In this document: piece after piece, positions 21,501-35,814 of the stretch
Layout: every line of letters begins with the position of its first letter
Numbering within the stretch: position 1 is the first letter of the stretch
Assembly (NCBI GenBank): GCA_009767595.1
Contig: VSDK01018921.1
Coordinates: forward strand, 311,954-375,953
Length of the DNA stretch: 64,000 nt
From: Symbiodinium kawagutii
Lineage: Eukaryota > Sar > Dinophyceae > Suessiales > Symbiodiniaceae
Direction: 5' to 3'
The notes under the pieces: generated by a model
Told to the model about the DNA's origin: nothing
Database searches by the model: none
The model's input: only the letters and a program-made list of their open reading frames with translations
Made by a program: the position numbers and the translations under genes

Positions 21501-24500
21501 CAGTCATGGCGTCTCCCACAGCGACACTGGACACAGCCTGCTGTAGCCTTTGGATGTGCCCATCGACGAAAGTGCACAAAGCATCATGGAACTGCTGTCT
21601 GCCATATTCAAAGGCGGGCATGTAGCGCACGGTGTCCAAAAAGTGTCCTTGGCTGCAATTGATTGCTGGATATGAAGAGCAGGATGAGTAACATCAAAGT
21701 TGTTGCTATCACCTTTTATTATCGTTATCACCATGGTCACCTCTTAATTTCATTATCTTCTTTGTTTTTCTGAAAAGGACCCACCTGATTTCCACCAAGT
21801 GTCCAAGATCGACGATCGTTCTTAGGACATCAGTGGGCGCTTGCAAACTTGCCACAAATTTGTCCACGTGGTCCCGCAGAAATCTGTTGACCTCAGAGCT
21901 GAACCGATCCATTGCGTTCCTGGCATCGGAGCTCAAATGCTCATGCAACTGGCACTTCACGATGTCCTTGAAGTTCAAAACACCTCCCACAACCTCAAAG
22001 TTGCCTCCGCGGAGTGCATCGAACCCATCTCCCATGTTTTGCATGATTTCCTGATTCACCTGCTTTCTCAGCTGCTTGTAGTCCCTCAAAGCACTTTCAG
22101 GCTGCATCTGTTTCCACATTGATGTGCAATAGTCCCATGCGCGTTTGAGACTCGAGCCATAGCCAGAGCGTAGCGCTGGCTGGGAGAGGTGGTCCAGCTG
22201 GTCCAACCGAGCTTTCAGCTGCTCAATGTGCTTTTTTGAGTAGAGTTTTCCAAGTAGGTCTTCGTTGCGCGATTCAACCTTGAATTGCAGGGAACCCCTG
22301 TCCACTCTTCTGGGTCTGTCTCAACCAAATGATGCATGTCCACAACTTGTCACGCACTGGCATGTCTGTGCGTCGAACCCCCGAACCCTGTCCTGCTACC
22401 ACTGCGCAAATCATCACTGAATACATCTAGTCGTAAGTGGGATGTGCAGATGCCCGCTGCTGCGGACGTTTTGCATTGATCCGTACGCCTAAAATGCCCT
22501 AATATGACTCAGTATAAACAAACAGATATCTGAAAACTGAAGTACCACCCTGAATTCCAGGAAGGCTGTGACTTTGGGGATGCCCTGTCCATGAAGCACC
22601 AGATTTCGAGGTTTCGTAATCCAAAGAAGAGCAAGGGATCAAACATCAAACCATCAGCCATCAACGTCAAAAATTTCACACACTTGAAATTGTTGATTGA
22701 CTTCATGTTTGTGAAATCACCACAGGCCAAGAACCTCTCGTTTCAGCTTCTCCAATGCTTGCTCCACTCGACCAGGAGCTGTTGAAAGGTGCTCGCTCAA
22801 GCCTTCATCAAAATGTTTCTTTAGGAGCTCTAGAGCCTGAATGCCTCAGAAATTCCAGCTGAACCAGTGATTTCAGGGATAGGACCGCACAAACGTTGCC
22901 CCTGTTGAATGATACTCAGCGTCTCCTCCCTGGCACTTCAAATGCTACAAAGAGACTGTATGAAGATGTGTTTTCTGCAGCGATGCTCACGACTTGCTCG
23001 ACAAAGACATTCAAATCCTGGTTCATGTGTTCCACTGCGCTCTTGTAGGCATCCTCGGAAGGTTGACAGTTGAAACATACCTGGCATTACAAACCCAGTA
23101 CCAGTTACAGTCCTCACAATATGATAAGGTGCCTTTCTCGGGCAAGTCTTGCCGTGTCTCTCAATGCCAAACAATGCACCCCGACGCATCTTTACAGTCA
23201 TTAAAAATTCGGCACTACCCTTGTACAATAAGATCTATTGCACCCGGTTTGAAACCCTGATAAGCAACCAATGGTGGCCACTGCAACACCTGGTCCTTGC
23301 AAGACAGCCAACGAGCCACAATCAATTCAGAAAAGCATACCTAGGCAGCGTCAATGCGCAGGCGCACACACCACGTGCATCCTCGCCACACTATCCCTCC
23401 GCATGGCGAGCTTCTTTGACGTCGCTGCGTCTACCCAATTGAAGCTGTCCGAGCTCGTTGACCAAGTCCCTAGAACTGATCTGCTCGTCCTGAGCTGGAC
23501 TCTGTCACCCACAACATGGGCATAAGAACACCTTGTAATTTTCCGCCTTGAGACCTAATTGTTTCAGGGGCCAAAATCCTTGACGCCTGGTGAATATAAA
23601 TTTTGGGATTGGTAGTGACCAATCTGGTGTCACGGTCATATGCTTCTGAGTCCTGTTCCACCCCTGCCCTCACTATGAATAGGAATCTCTGGAAGAATTG
23701 TTTGCCAAGTCTCCAAACACTTCGCCTTGTCCAAAAAGCTTGCCATCAGGGGCTTGATAATCTCCAAGCAGCCCGTGGCCTGTCACGCGTAGAGAAATCT
23801 CTTCCTATATCAATATCCTTGAAGGCACAACTTTGCAACTAGAAACTTGAGAAAACGATGAAAGCCAGTCTCTCCCAGGCATGGAGCATCAGGTCGCAGG
23901 GCAGCAAAGGAAGAGAAAAGAAGAACAGCACGATAAGGGGACAAGAAGACGCCTGTGTTTGGAGGCCTTTATATGATTTGCCATCTACCATCTTCTTAGA
24001 CAGCTTGAATGGTCGGAACATGTTTGAAGCTTCACTCATGCTCTATGAATTACCATCGTTTCCTGTACCGTCATTGATCATCCTTCGAAAGCATCGTGTC
24101 CTTGACATATGATTTCATCATTGCCATCATATAACCATCATTGAGCCAACATTTGACCATTCATTAAAATCATTGGCCATCAAACTAACACCATCCATCA
24201 TTAATCATCAACCATCAACAACCTTACAGGGGCCCCCCTGTAAACTTATTAACCATGATGAATCATCTACCACAGGCCATGGGATCAACCATGATTTCAC
24301 CATGACGGTCTTTTAGGATAAAAACAAGGCGGCGCTGAAGGAACGACATCAGACGCGGAGATGGAAGGCGTCATGTCTGGAGTGGTTGGGGAAAAGCCAT
24401 TCTGATGCACGTCTCCCCAATAAAGACGGATGAACGAACAAACGAAGAAACAAACAAACAAACAAACAAATAAACGCTACTGTGCATCCACCCAATCCAT

Positions 24501-27500
24501 GCCTTTCTGAAGCTCTAGTCTCCCTTTTCCCTAGGCGGTTTTAACTATCTTTGATTGCGTGTTGCTTTGCTTTGAGGCCAATCTGTCCAGTCAAGTTCAG
24601 CTCCATGCAAATTGGCGGTGCAATCGGTGAAAGTTGCAGTATGCTTCTGCCACTACGTGCCTCTTTGCAGCAGCTGTAATCCTCATCCATTCCTAAAGTG
24701 CCTTGTTGGCTTTGGTTCCCCTTCTTTGGACACGAAAAATGATGCCTTTTAAGGCGCCACTTCTACATACACATTCTCTTGCGGCCTTGTTCACTTCCCC
24801 TAGAACGAAACAGCGCTGTTTCTAATGCCAGCAGTTTCAGCTCCGTATGTTTTTCCCTANNNNNNNNNNNNNNNNNNNNNNNNNNNNNNNNNNNNNNNNN
24901 NNNNNNNNNNNNNNNNNNNNNNNNNNNNNNNNTTCCCTACATGGCACTCAGCACTGTGACCGAATCCAACCTTGGAAATTGCCCTGTGCATCTCTGATAG
25001 CTGCGTGGTATTGAAGATCTCCAGACCGCGCCATTGATCCACCACACGCTGAAAGTCTTCCGCGTGATCCAAACAGGCATCGTAGCTCTTCCGCTTCATT
25101 TCAGCCTCAAGTGTGGAAGCCAAGTTTCATACCACGGATAGCAGTGAATGGTGTGCGGGCAAATTTTGAGCACTGACATGTGCTAAGAGGTAATGGCATC
25201 TGCTGACAGCACTGGAGTACTGGCAAAAAGACAGAGATCAAAAAGTGCAAAGGGATGACTCCAGGATTTTCTACACTGCTCAATCGATTTGTTCATGCTT
25301 GATTAGATTCCACTGATGGCTTGACAAGATTTCTTTTGCTTCGAGGCACCATCAGCACTGAATGAATCTCTTGACAAAGATTGGCTGCAAGTGGAAAAAC
25401 AGAAACCAAGAAAACAACAACGAAACACAATAAAAATGTAGGTAAGGAAGAGAGGATCGAAGTGCAAATACTCAATAGAAGACGGAGCACTGCTTCCATT
25501 TTCCACCATAGGCAGCTGCCATCATGACCACAAAAACGGTCATCTTACCTTCACCATAATATTCACCATCATTGCTTTTATTATCATCCCTATCTTTAAA
25601 ATCACCATCCTCACCATCACTGTCATCAAACAATCACTGTGATCATCACAGTCATCGTCACCATCGTCACCATAATCTTCGTCATCACCGCTGTCATCAT
25701 CACAGGAACCCTGCCGCAGCCTTGATCTTGACCAACATCTTCTCAACATATTCAGCTCCTTGTGCGCCAATCTCTTGGACCTCTTTCATGAGGTTCATGT
25801 CCTGCAATCCCATCAGCTTGGGCCGCCAAACAACGGCAGTGAGAAGGGCTTCATCTCAGGTAAGGGGTAGCATCCATCTCTATCCATTCGTTTGGGTGCA
25901 GATTGTGGCTTTTACAAGTGCACAGCAGACCGATCTCAGAGTTTTATGTGGCATTGCCAACAGTCCTTGAAAAGCCTCAGATAGTCACCAATTTCGGTTT
26001 CTGCTTCCTTGAGATTGCGGAACTCTGCGGCAAACTTCTCCGGCTGAGGAAGAGATTGCTTGGCCAAAATCAGTCGGTCCAGTACCGCCTGTTTGATTCG
26101 ATCAAGGCGTTGATGGAACGTTTTGGCCAACTCATCTTCTGTGCTCTCTGGGACCTTCCCCAAAAGCTCCTTCAAACCTTTGAAATTGAAGTCTTGGATC
26201 GCAAGCTGAAGCACCTCAACGGGGCAACCAGGTAAGAAACCAAGTAGGATCCCGTACAAGCCCAAGGCAAAGTTTCAAATGTTGAGCCTATCAAAAGCAC
26301 GTCCTACAGAGGTGTTCTCAACCAGCCAACACCAAGTCTTGAATGCGCGACTGAAATCAACAACTCACGATACAGTCACACACAACAATTGCTGGCTATT
26401 GTCTGACTCCTCACTTGTTGACCTGCTGAGTACTTTTTCACGTGGAGTTGATTTCAGGAGCATGCTTCCGTTGGAAGTTGATTCACTGACCACTAGATCA
26501 CTGGGAGCTGTTCTACTGAGCCATCGAACACTCAACAGACCTGGAATGCATGAGACATCAACCAACAATTTGAGGACACTTAATGGACATGGGTGAAAAT
26601 GCCTTTGAAGATGTAGAAGCCAGACCCAACACAAGCGTTCCAAAGCAAGTACACCGTTCTGGAACGAGTAAGAACACCGAAATGAGTATGGATAGACTCT
26701 TGAGTCACTTGAGTCTCTAGTTTCGCAAATTCTACGAGCGCCTGAAACCGAACTTTGTTCTGAACCTGATTTTGACAATCGGGAGCCCACAGTGGATGAT
26801 GATCGTCCTCTGTACTGGGTTTGGCAAGTACCAATTCCTTGGGGTACATCGTTTCTGGACACCCTCATATAACCCCGATCCAATGATGAGGCAAAATGAG
26901 ATTCTGGAGAACTGAGCCACCTCGTCATCCGCTGCATTGCGGGCATTCAACAAGTAGTGATATTCCTGCACTGATCGCTTGGCTTCATGGAACGCAGAAC
27001 TGTGCAGGTCTGAGAGTGCGAAGTTGGCAAGCTTGGCAGCAGCAGATTGTCTTTGCATAGGATCCAGGATCATTTTGTGCACATTGTCCAACTCCTCCAG
27101 AACCTATTTCCAAGCTCTGGTCTCGCTTTGACAAGAAAAGGCTACCCCTCATTTTTTGACAACTGTTTGGTGGGATGGTGGGGCCAAACGTGAAAAGAGT
27201 ATTCTGTGGCAAGGCAGAAAGGGGCGAAGGACAGCCTTGAGGAATGCGCACATTTTGCTCTTGCCAACCCTGCCTCCTGCTTCACTTGTTTCTCAAGAGC
27301 GTCCAATGAATCCAAGCAAAGCCTGTCCAGCAAACTGCATAGCCCATCCTCTCGCCACTTTTGAAAGGCGCATAGAATCAAATCTTTATCCTTAGTCCAG
27401 CCGCACCTTCTCTTCTGCTCTGGTGCATTTGAGGCTGTCAACAGGTACTTCCTAATTTCCTAGATCATTGGCATACCGTAACCCTGTTCCTAAATTCATT

Positions 27501-30500
27501 GCTGCATCGCAACAGGAGTGCCACAATCGATGGACACTCAATGGCCGAATAATCAAACGAACCCGCTCGCAGTTCCATGAAGAGTTTGGAAATATGAGCA
27601 TGGCCGTCTTCGCGCCGGATGGTGGCAGGGGTTCGGAAAAACTAGACTTGGGCCAGCCTGGCATAATGGCTCTTCCGTGCAAAAGACGGCAATTTCGCCG
27701 CATTTCCAGCATAGTATGTGTGCTTTCATGAAGGTCCAATACTGTGTAGTCCTATCAAGCCGCCACCAACCATCACCACCTGCAAAGTCAATCACCAGCT
27801 GTGCGTGACACTAGCCGAGGATCTTTGTAGTTTCCAGGTTCGTTCAAGGAAGACGAGAAGATGGTGCGAGCGCTTAGTACTGTTTTCTGGAGACCTGAGC
27901 AATGAAACACGCAAGCCCCTATCGCATCCCATGATTTCATCACTTCTGAAAAAATGTTCCCAGAAGATTACACGTAATCAACCGAAATCATAAGAGGCAA
28001 CAAAAACACTTAAATACGCAAACAACTGCTGATGTGAAATTGTTCAATTTAGCGCGTAGTATTATACAAATGTGTCTTCTTGAAAAAGTAGAGCTGAAGT
28101 AGACCTTTTGTTCTATACTACACCAAACTTATACTAGGCAGTGCTTTGCAATGGCTCGCCTGTTTCGAAAGTTGGCACAAGATCTGAGAGGCACTCAGGG
28201 GAAGCAAGTGCAATTGAGCTATCCAACCAACGGACTAGCCTGCACAAGAGTACTGATATTGAGATTCAAGGTGATCATCTATGTCTGAAAGTGCACTGCG
28301 GTAAGTGCTGCAAGACAGCCTCACCAATACTTTGGTTGGCTGTCACTAGTCTGACATAGCACCTTTATTCCAAACAAGGCTCGGACCATTTATCTTTGCT
28401 TTGGAACACTATGAAAATTCTGCCAAAGCACCCTCAAGCGCTTCTTTCCATGCAGAGGGAAGGGCGGGAGCCAGGAAAGTTTGTAGCTGGTCGTGAGCAT
28501 GTAAGATAGTGTTGATATCTTCCGCGCAGCCTTCAAGATGTCTCAACTCAAGCTCAGCTGCGGTGACATCACGGAATCCTTGGAGAAGGGACGACTGCTA
28601 ATCCCGTACTAGGCAGTGACTCTCTAACTGCCAAAAAATTGAATCGGCAACAAGATTGATCACTTGCAAAGCCTTTCTCAACGTAAAATCCCAACGATAT
28701 TCAAGACAGTGGATGGAGTGGTACACACACGGGGAATTCTGACAGACCATGCCATATCAACCTGCCATAGCATGTCAGAAAAAATGAAAAGCTGCTTTCC
28801 GTTCTCAACTTCTGCCTGGGTGATTGTCTCTCCTCACAGCATGAGTGATCCCTAAAGTATCAGTATTCACTTGGGCGAAGACTTTTGTGAAATCCCGTTC
28901 TATTGGTCACACAAGAAGTGGTCATGCTGAAATCATATAAACTGACTGAAGCATGTTTCTGGAATCGTGAAAGCGGTTGAATCGCGCGTAGTTTCTTAAC
29001 CTTGATTTCTGAAGCCAGCAAGGCGATCAGTCTTGGTTTCTGAATCTTACAAGTAGTTTTGAGATTGGCATACGAAGTGCTGGTGGGTCTTTGATTCTGA
29101 ATGACTATCCCTCTCAGGGCAATGTCACCGAGTTGGCTTTCCCGAGCCATCTTACCAGTGGTTCTGCTTGACAGCCAGGAGTCGTTTGGGCATAGGCTTC
29201 ACTCTCGCAGCAGCACCTTGAAAGAATGAGAACAGCTGAACGGCTTGTCATAACGCATACCACAAACAAGATCTAAGCTGCCATGATCTCCATCACTGGT
29301 AGATCTTGTACCACAAGATGGCAGATTTTATGGCAAATATTTGAAGCAATGCCATCGAAGCTGACTGAGTTCGCTGCTACAAATCCACGTCTCCAAAACT
29401 GTCTCCTTGACACGGGCCAGCCATCGTGAACAGTCAAAAACTTGAAGCAGAGACCCTTGCGCCAGAATGCAGACGGGCGTCGATTTTGCCTCTCATGCCG
29501 TCTTCCTTCACAAACTGCCAGATGGGAGACAGTGTGCTCAATCTCCTCAACTCTTCCCAAGCTCGCATCATCTGCCTCAGAGACTTGAAGGCTGAAGAAG
29601 TTGCAGATAAAATGATGAAATTGCCAGAATCTTTGAAGACAAGCCCTGACCAACCAAACCATCAAACGTCCAATTAATCTCCATACTCCAAAATCTGAAA
29701 AGCTGCGAAGGCGTTCGCTTGCTCGGAATCTCTTGCAAGAATTCACGAAGCAAACTTTCGAATCGAAAGCAAAGATCATCCGAGTACTTCTGGATCTGCT
29801 GCCTCAAACAGACGAAATCATGCAAACAGGAGCCTTACGTGTCTTGCATGGAGAGCTTGTCTTTCAAAGCAGCCCAGGTACTTCAGATTCTCAAGGCCTT
29901 CAGTGAGATTGCTTGAAGCTGCACTGGTCTGTACACTGTCTATCCATAAGAAGCTGTGAAGCACTTCGAGGAGCCTTGGTTCAAAATCATGGTGCTGTGT
30001 CTGACTTCTTTCAGCTCGCGCGCAGATCTACTTTTCTCAGTCAGCCCAAATGCCGCTCAAAGCAAAACAGGCAGGCGAAACAAATAGATATGGTCCCAAT
30101 GTTCTATCTCCCTGTTCCTTGTTTATCTTGAGCTGTCTATCTGTCCATCTATCCAAACATCCATCCTTCCCTCCATCAACCTCTATATCTCTAATTAGTC
30201 CTTTTCTCTCTCTCTCTCTCTCTTGCGCAACTGAACCCGCTTGCCAAAGAGCACCAGCATGCTTTCCAAAACCGTGTCGGTCGCGGAGCCACTGGCCTTA
30301 GTCATCATTGCCATTTCCCGGGCTTGATGTGGTTGAAGACTATGGACAAGCCATTTAGCGTTGTCAAATTGTCAAACGAAGCCTGATGTTCTCACTCGGG
30401 ATTTTCTGTTTCGAGGGACGGGAAGTCTGTAGAGACTTCGGGATGAGAACATCCATGTGCACAAAGGATTTTGCATAGGAGTTTTTGGACGTGCAAAGAG

Positions 30501-33500
30501 CTTTGAATAGAACAACGCAGACAGCTTGCTCTTTTGTCATCGACCAGAGTAGGAGAATATGAGCAACTATAAGCATCAGAATGTTCCGTTGCTGGCAGTC
30601 TTCATGTTACATCATGAATACATATCATAAGCATCCATAAGCCACTTAGTATAAGTGGGCTTATCCATAAATGGTGGTACCCACTAACCACCCAAGATAA
30701 GAGAAACCACCAGTGCCTTGGGGGGGGTACATCATGCCCTTGGAGACCCTCAATAAGCCTCAGACCAAGGCCATCCGCGCACCAAGGCCGCGACAATTTG
30801 CGTGGAAAACGTGCAGGCTGAGGAGGCGAGGTCTTTCACGCAGCTGACCACCTCTGACTGTGCCTTGGGAGGCGATGGTTGGTGAAGGGGGTGGTGGTTT
30901 GCTAAGGCGTGGTAAGGGGTGCTGATGGGTGCTTGGCAAATGATTGAGGAGGTTGCTAATGGTGCATATTTCTTCGTGGTGGCAGCGCCTTCATGGTGCC
31001 CACCAAGCCAGAAATGCCATTGGAAATGCTTCGCGCACTGGACATTCGGTGACTACATGGACTGAAGAATTACAGGCGTGTTGGATCTAGTTTCTAAATT
31101 CTGGGCTTTTTCATTCTGTTAAGCTTTTGGACACACCTAGGTCAGGCTGAATGCATTCCCGAATTCATACATTTGGTTTACAGGGTCAAGTACGGTATGT
31201 CCAGCAAATTCGCAGAGCGAAGAATTCAAGATGCGGTGACAAGAAAATTGGACTTTGATCTGATTTGGCGTGAGATTCCTGTTCAAGCAAGTCACCACTT
31301 CGCAGAAGTCTTTGACATACATCAATCTGTCAGAGTCCGGCAAAGACTCTGCAAGCTTCCACATGGTCTCAACCACATTCTTGTAGCACACGCCACTGGA
31401 ACGATCCACATCCTTCAGTGTGAAAGAATCTTTCTCCACCAGCCAGAATCAATGGGGCCGACAGAAAGCGGGAAAAAGATCAGAGAGATATTAATTCCAC
31501 CCAAATGTCAGCCTTGAGTGTTTCCTTTCAACACTAGATATCTTACCTATCTTTTTCTCCTTTCACAAGGAAACAAGACTTCATTCCACATGTAGAATTC
31601 AGACAAGTCTCTTTCAGGTCACTACCAGCTGTCAGGTGACTCAGCTTCTTCAGAATCTCCCTGCTGTATTCCAACAAGTCGCTAAGCCGGGCCCTCACTG
31701 CTGCTTGCAAATGCTGATGCCAGGTAGCCACGCACGCTTGCGTGTGAGGAGCTACACCTTCAGCGTTCTCCCAAGCTACCCTGCTTGCTTCGATGGATTT
31801 CGCGAAGGTTCCCAGCATGGTGAGGTCAAAGTCCACGGCTGAGGCAGGTGACTCTAAGATCTGCTTCACCAATGAGTCAGCCTTCTGCGAAGCAGTTTCG
31901 AAGTGATGCTCAACCTGCCGCTGCAAGGCCTTAAAGGCCTCCTGGTAAATCTCCTGAATCTTCGCGGCACCTCCAGAGTTGGCACCCGCGACTGCTTCAG
32001 CTACATCCTTGATGTTCTCCTTCCTAGCAACCGCCATCACACGATTCTCCAGCGCATCACCCTGCGGGATTTCACTGTGAGCCTGCGGGTAGGATGCCAC
32101 TGCGGGCCACAAGAGCATGAAGTCAAGTGAGGACTCTGTATGTTTCTTCCCTATGCAAGAGACATCTAACTGCATATGCACTTGGAGACCCTTTCCACGC
32201 CGGCCTCGTCTATGTATTTCTTGATGAGGGTACCCATCTGCTCTGCCCACTCAGGCTTGATGGAATGCCACGCATTGATCTTGGACTGCCACCGGAGAAT
32301 TTCATGGGTCCGTGGCAAGCTGGCAATGTTCGCATCAGAAATCTTCGTCAACTTGTGAACGGACAGGTTCATTGAGCCTCAGCATACCCCACTCAAGAGA
32401 CTCCAGAAAATGCGATTGACAAAAGCCAGCCATTGCCTATTAACAAAAGCAAATACTCCTCCAGCTCTGACAAACTTTTCATAGATCAAAAATAACCAAG
32501 TAGCTATCGAGCCTTTTCTGGAAGTGGTAGCTGTCACACCTTGCCTCTTCGCAGGTATCCTGTCCCAAAGAAGCGATGCCTTCCAAAATGCAAACGCTGT
32601 TCCTCAGGCATGTTTGGCCATTGATATTGGTTCCAGAGGCCACAGTACGGCCCTACGTCTCACAAAGATGCAAGAACAAAAACTGGATTTCATATTTAGG
32701 AAGCAAAAATATACGGAAGGAACTGAAAAAATGTCAAGCATTTGTCAAATCTAAGGGAAGGCCCCTCGACAACATCACCCTACATTCTTGCTTCTACTGA
32801 TTACAAATGCCTCCCAACAGGACTTCTGGCATGCAAGTGATTTTTTTTCCATCGGCCCCTCAACAAAAGTTGACATTGCATGGCCACAGCGGAGAAATGA
32901 CAAGGAGATCCAGCCCAAGCAGTACCTGTGAAAATGCCACGCCCTGTGTCCAATTCAGCAAGGAACCACAACTTGCTTGCTTCCAGCTCACTGAAATCCT
33001 CCTTTGGACTCTCGAGCTTGCTGAGCAATTCGCTCGCATCTTGCCTTGGTCTACCGAAGGTAGTGTGTCAATTGCAGCAACTGTTTGTGAATCAGCTTTC
33101 CTTGGAACGATGGTGTAACTACCAAGGAGCGCAACCGTTCCAAACCACTGGCGGCATCAAATCCTGATCCACATTACGAGAATGCACATCTCCAGGATCC
33201 ACGTTCAACAACATCATAGTGGGAATGAACTGTCGCACCTCCCTCCAACGGTACTTGAGCAGTCTTCAAAAAAGCATGGTAGATTTGATTGTCCTACATG
33301 TATCATTGGGCTTTGCGGCTTTCGCTTTCGCCCGCGCTCCTTTTACCTTCTCGCAAGAATTGTATTCCAAAAGGCTTTTCGCAAAACCTTCCCGGAGCAC
33401 GTCAGGCATTGTTTCTGTTTTTTTTCTGGACAGCGCATCTCCTAGTGAGGTTCTTTTTGTGGCCATACTGGAGCATGGGACCTTTGGTTTCGCCAAGCTT

Positions 33501-35761
33501 TCGCAGCTTTTTGTTTCCAGTCTGGTTTGTCAAGTCAGTACCCATAGCATTCAGTATTATTGAAGACCAAGCCCCTTGTTGAAAGAAACAATTCTGATGA
33601 TGCATAGGTTGTTGAGGCCGCAAAAATTGAACAGCTGACATTGTAAAATGATATAAAGCATTGACTTAGGAACATTCAAGCTGAAAAAACATCCCGTAGA
33701 ATTCACCCATCGAGGACGCCAAGTGACCCTAGACGAATCTTCGCGAGACCTGTTCCTTTCGTGCAGGGAATATAGAATAACCTTACGGAAAAAATAAATC
33801 TACGAAGGTTTCTTTGCTGATCACATCGGCAACTCTGGGCGAAAATGCTCGCACAAGCTCGTTGGAGGGATTCACCAGAAGATGCAAGGGTAAAGAAGCC
33901 ATCAGATGCAATATGTGGTTAAGGAAAACGCCGCGCATCATTGGATTGGAGAACATTGCCATAGGGAAGGTGAAACTGTTCACCCCTTGCGGCTGACATC
34001 AGTCAACACTCTGATCATGGATGGTCCCTAATTTTGGGAGAAGATTGTGAAGCCTATCCCACAGGTGGGTTCCCTACTACCAACCATCGTTGTCACCATG
34101 ACTTCTGGGCTGGGGTGCCTCTGACGCGCTGAGCAAGCGACTGTCCCTTCCAATAGCATACAATTAGAGCCCAGGCGCGAGAGATCCTGAAACCGGCGTG
34201 CGAAGATTTCAGAAATCTCATCTCGAGTCTTCCGTGCAATTGGCAGACTTTCCAGGTACTCTCTCACGATCTGAATGTTTTTCCACATGCTGCCTGAGCA
34301 ATCGTCGCACGTCACTCGATCAAGCCAGAAGACTGCCGAATTGAAAGGATGACCCACCCTCAGTGCAAACAGTTCATCAATATGGATGGTGATATGCCTG
34401 CCTGCAATCATGATGAAACCCCAAGATGGATAGTCACTAATCCATTCAAGCATGACAGACTCAGACATCCGGGGATAGAAAAATACCATGACATCCAACC
34501 AAGAAACTCAGCATTGGCAAATGCTCTGGACTTGCTTCCTCCAAGACCTTTCGAACTTCGTCGCGGATGGACAGCAACATCCGTTCTATCTTCACCTGGC
34601 AGGGTGAAGATGTTTGACACACAGCTTGGGAAATAGCTGGGCTGTCGGTGACCGTATGGGTGTGTCCATAAATGGTGTCCAGATCAATCCTTTCCCTCTT
34701 GAAAATCATGGCGTTTTGTGATTTTGTCTGGGTGTTCTTTGAAGGTGGGAAACACTCCTATTGACATGGACATCCAGCGGGACTCTGTGTTGGTTGGTAG
34801 GGGATATCTGTTGCGGACAGCATCCCAAGGTTTGTAAGGTTGCGCCTTGCTCGCAGGCATCAAAATTGCACCCACTGATTTCGCTTGGAGAGAGCTCCCA
34901 TCCTGACCTAAGGGATGAGCCGCACGGACTCATGAACCAGAAAACTGCTTTGCTCCCTTCAACATGACCAAACGCTTCAGGTCTGGTTTTGCCTCCTTAC
35001 CTTTTCGATTAGAATGATTGTAGCAAAATAGAAAGATGGTCTTCATTTAGTTGAGCACAAAGTGGATTGTAAACATGAAATGTGTCTGGATTCGTCTAAG
35101 CCCTCTTGTGGAATCATATTGCACACACATAGTATGCCGGAAATGAGTAAGGAAAGTGGCTCTGCCCATTGTACAAAGCCGCAGCTGCAAACCACTACAG
35201 GAAGGGTAGCTTCAAAGCATTGCATTGACTTTCGATGACTGTACGGTCGCATGGTGATTATGAGGCAATGGAGTTTCGACGCATCTGCGACCTAGCAAGC
35301 CTTTGCTGCAATGTCATGCAGAGCAAAGGTATTGGTGATCCATCTACGGTATTGTTTATTGACACAATCCACCAAAAAGAAGCTGAAAGCACACAGGTGC
35401 CGAGGCATAGCTTGCAACAAATCTCTTTGAATAACATCTAAGGAAAGGACCGAGTGCAAAGGTCCTGTCGAAGCGTATGATGGCCTTCTGCACATCTTTC
35501 TGCAACGTCCACTCTGGGTTGTAAACATCCACGAACCTACATGATGCAGGCAGGCTTATATTTACATCATCAGGTGGACTCTTGCCGTCACTTGCCCTTT
35601 CTCTCAGCTGGTGAGCCCACCTGGATTTGAATTTCCCATCCCTGTAGAGGTCCATTGACTTGCGCATCCAACGAAGAGCAGAAAGATCTTCCTGGGCAAG
35701 AGCATCCACGGATTCCACAAATTGAGGTTCAGGTTGATTAATGAAAAAAACGCAGGAATCC

Positions 35762-35814
<53 letters not shown>

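Noticed and set aside
29273-29779. 168-codon minus ORF
   Set aside because: The better protein-like reading here is in another minus frame (SLRQMMRAWEELRRL); the long ORF is its shadow.
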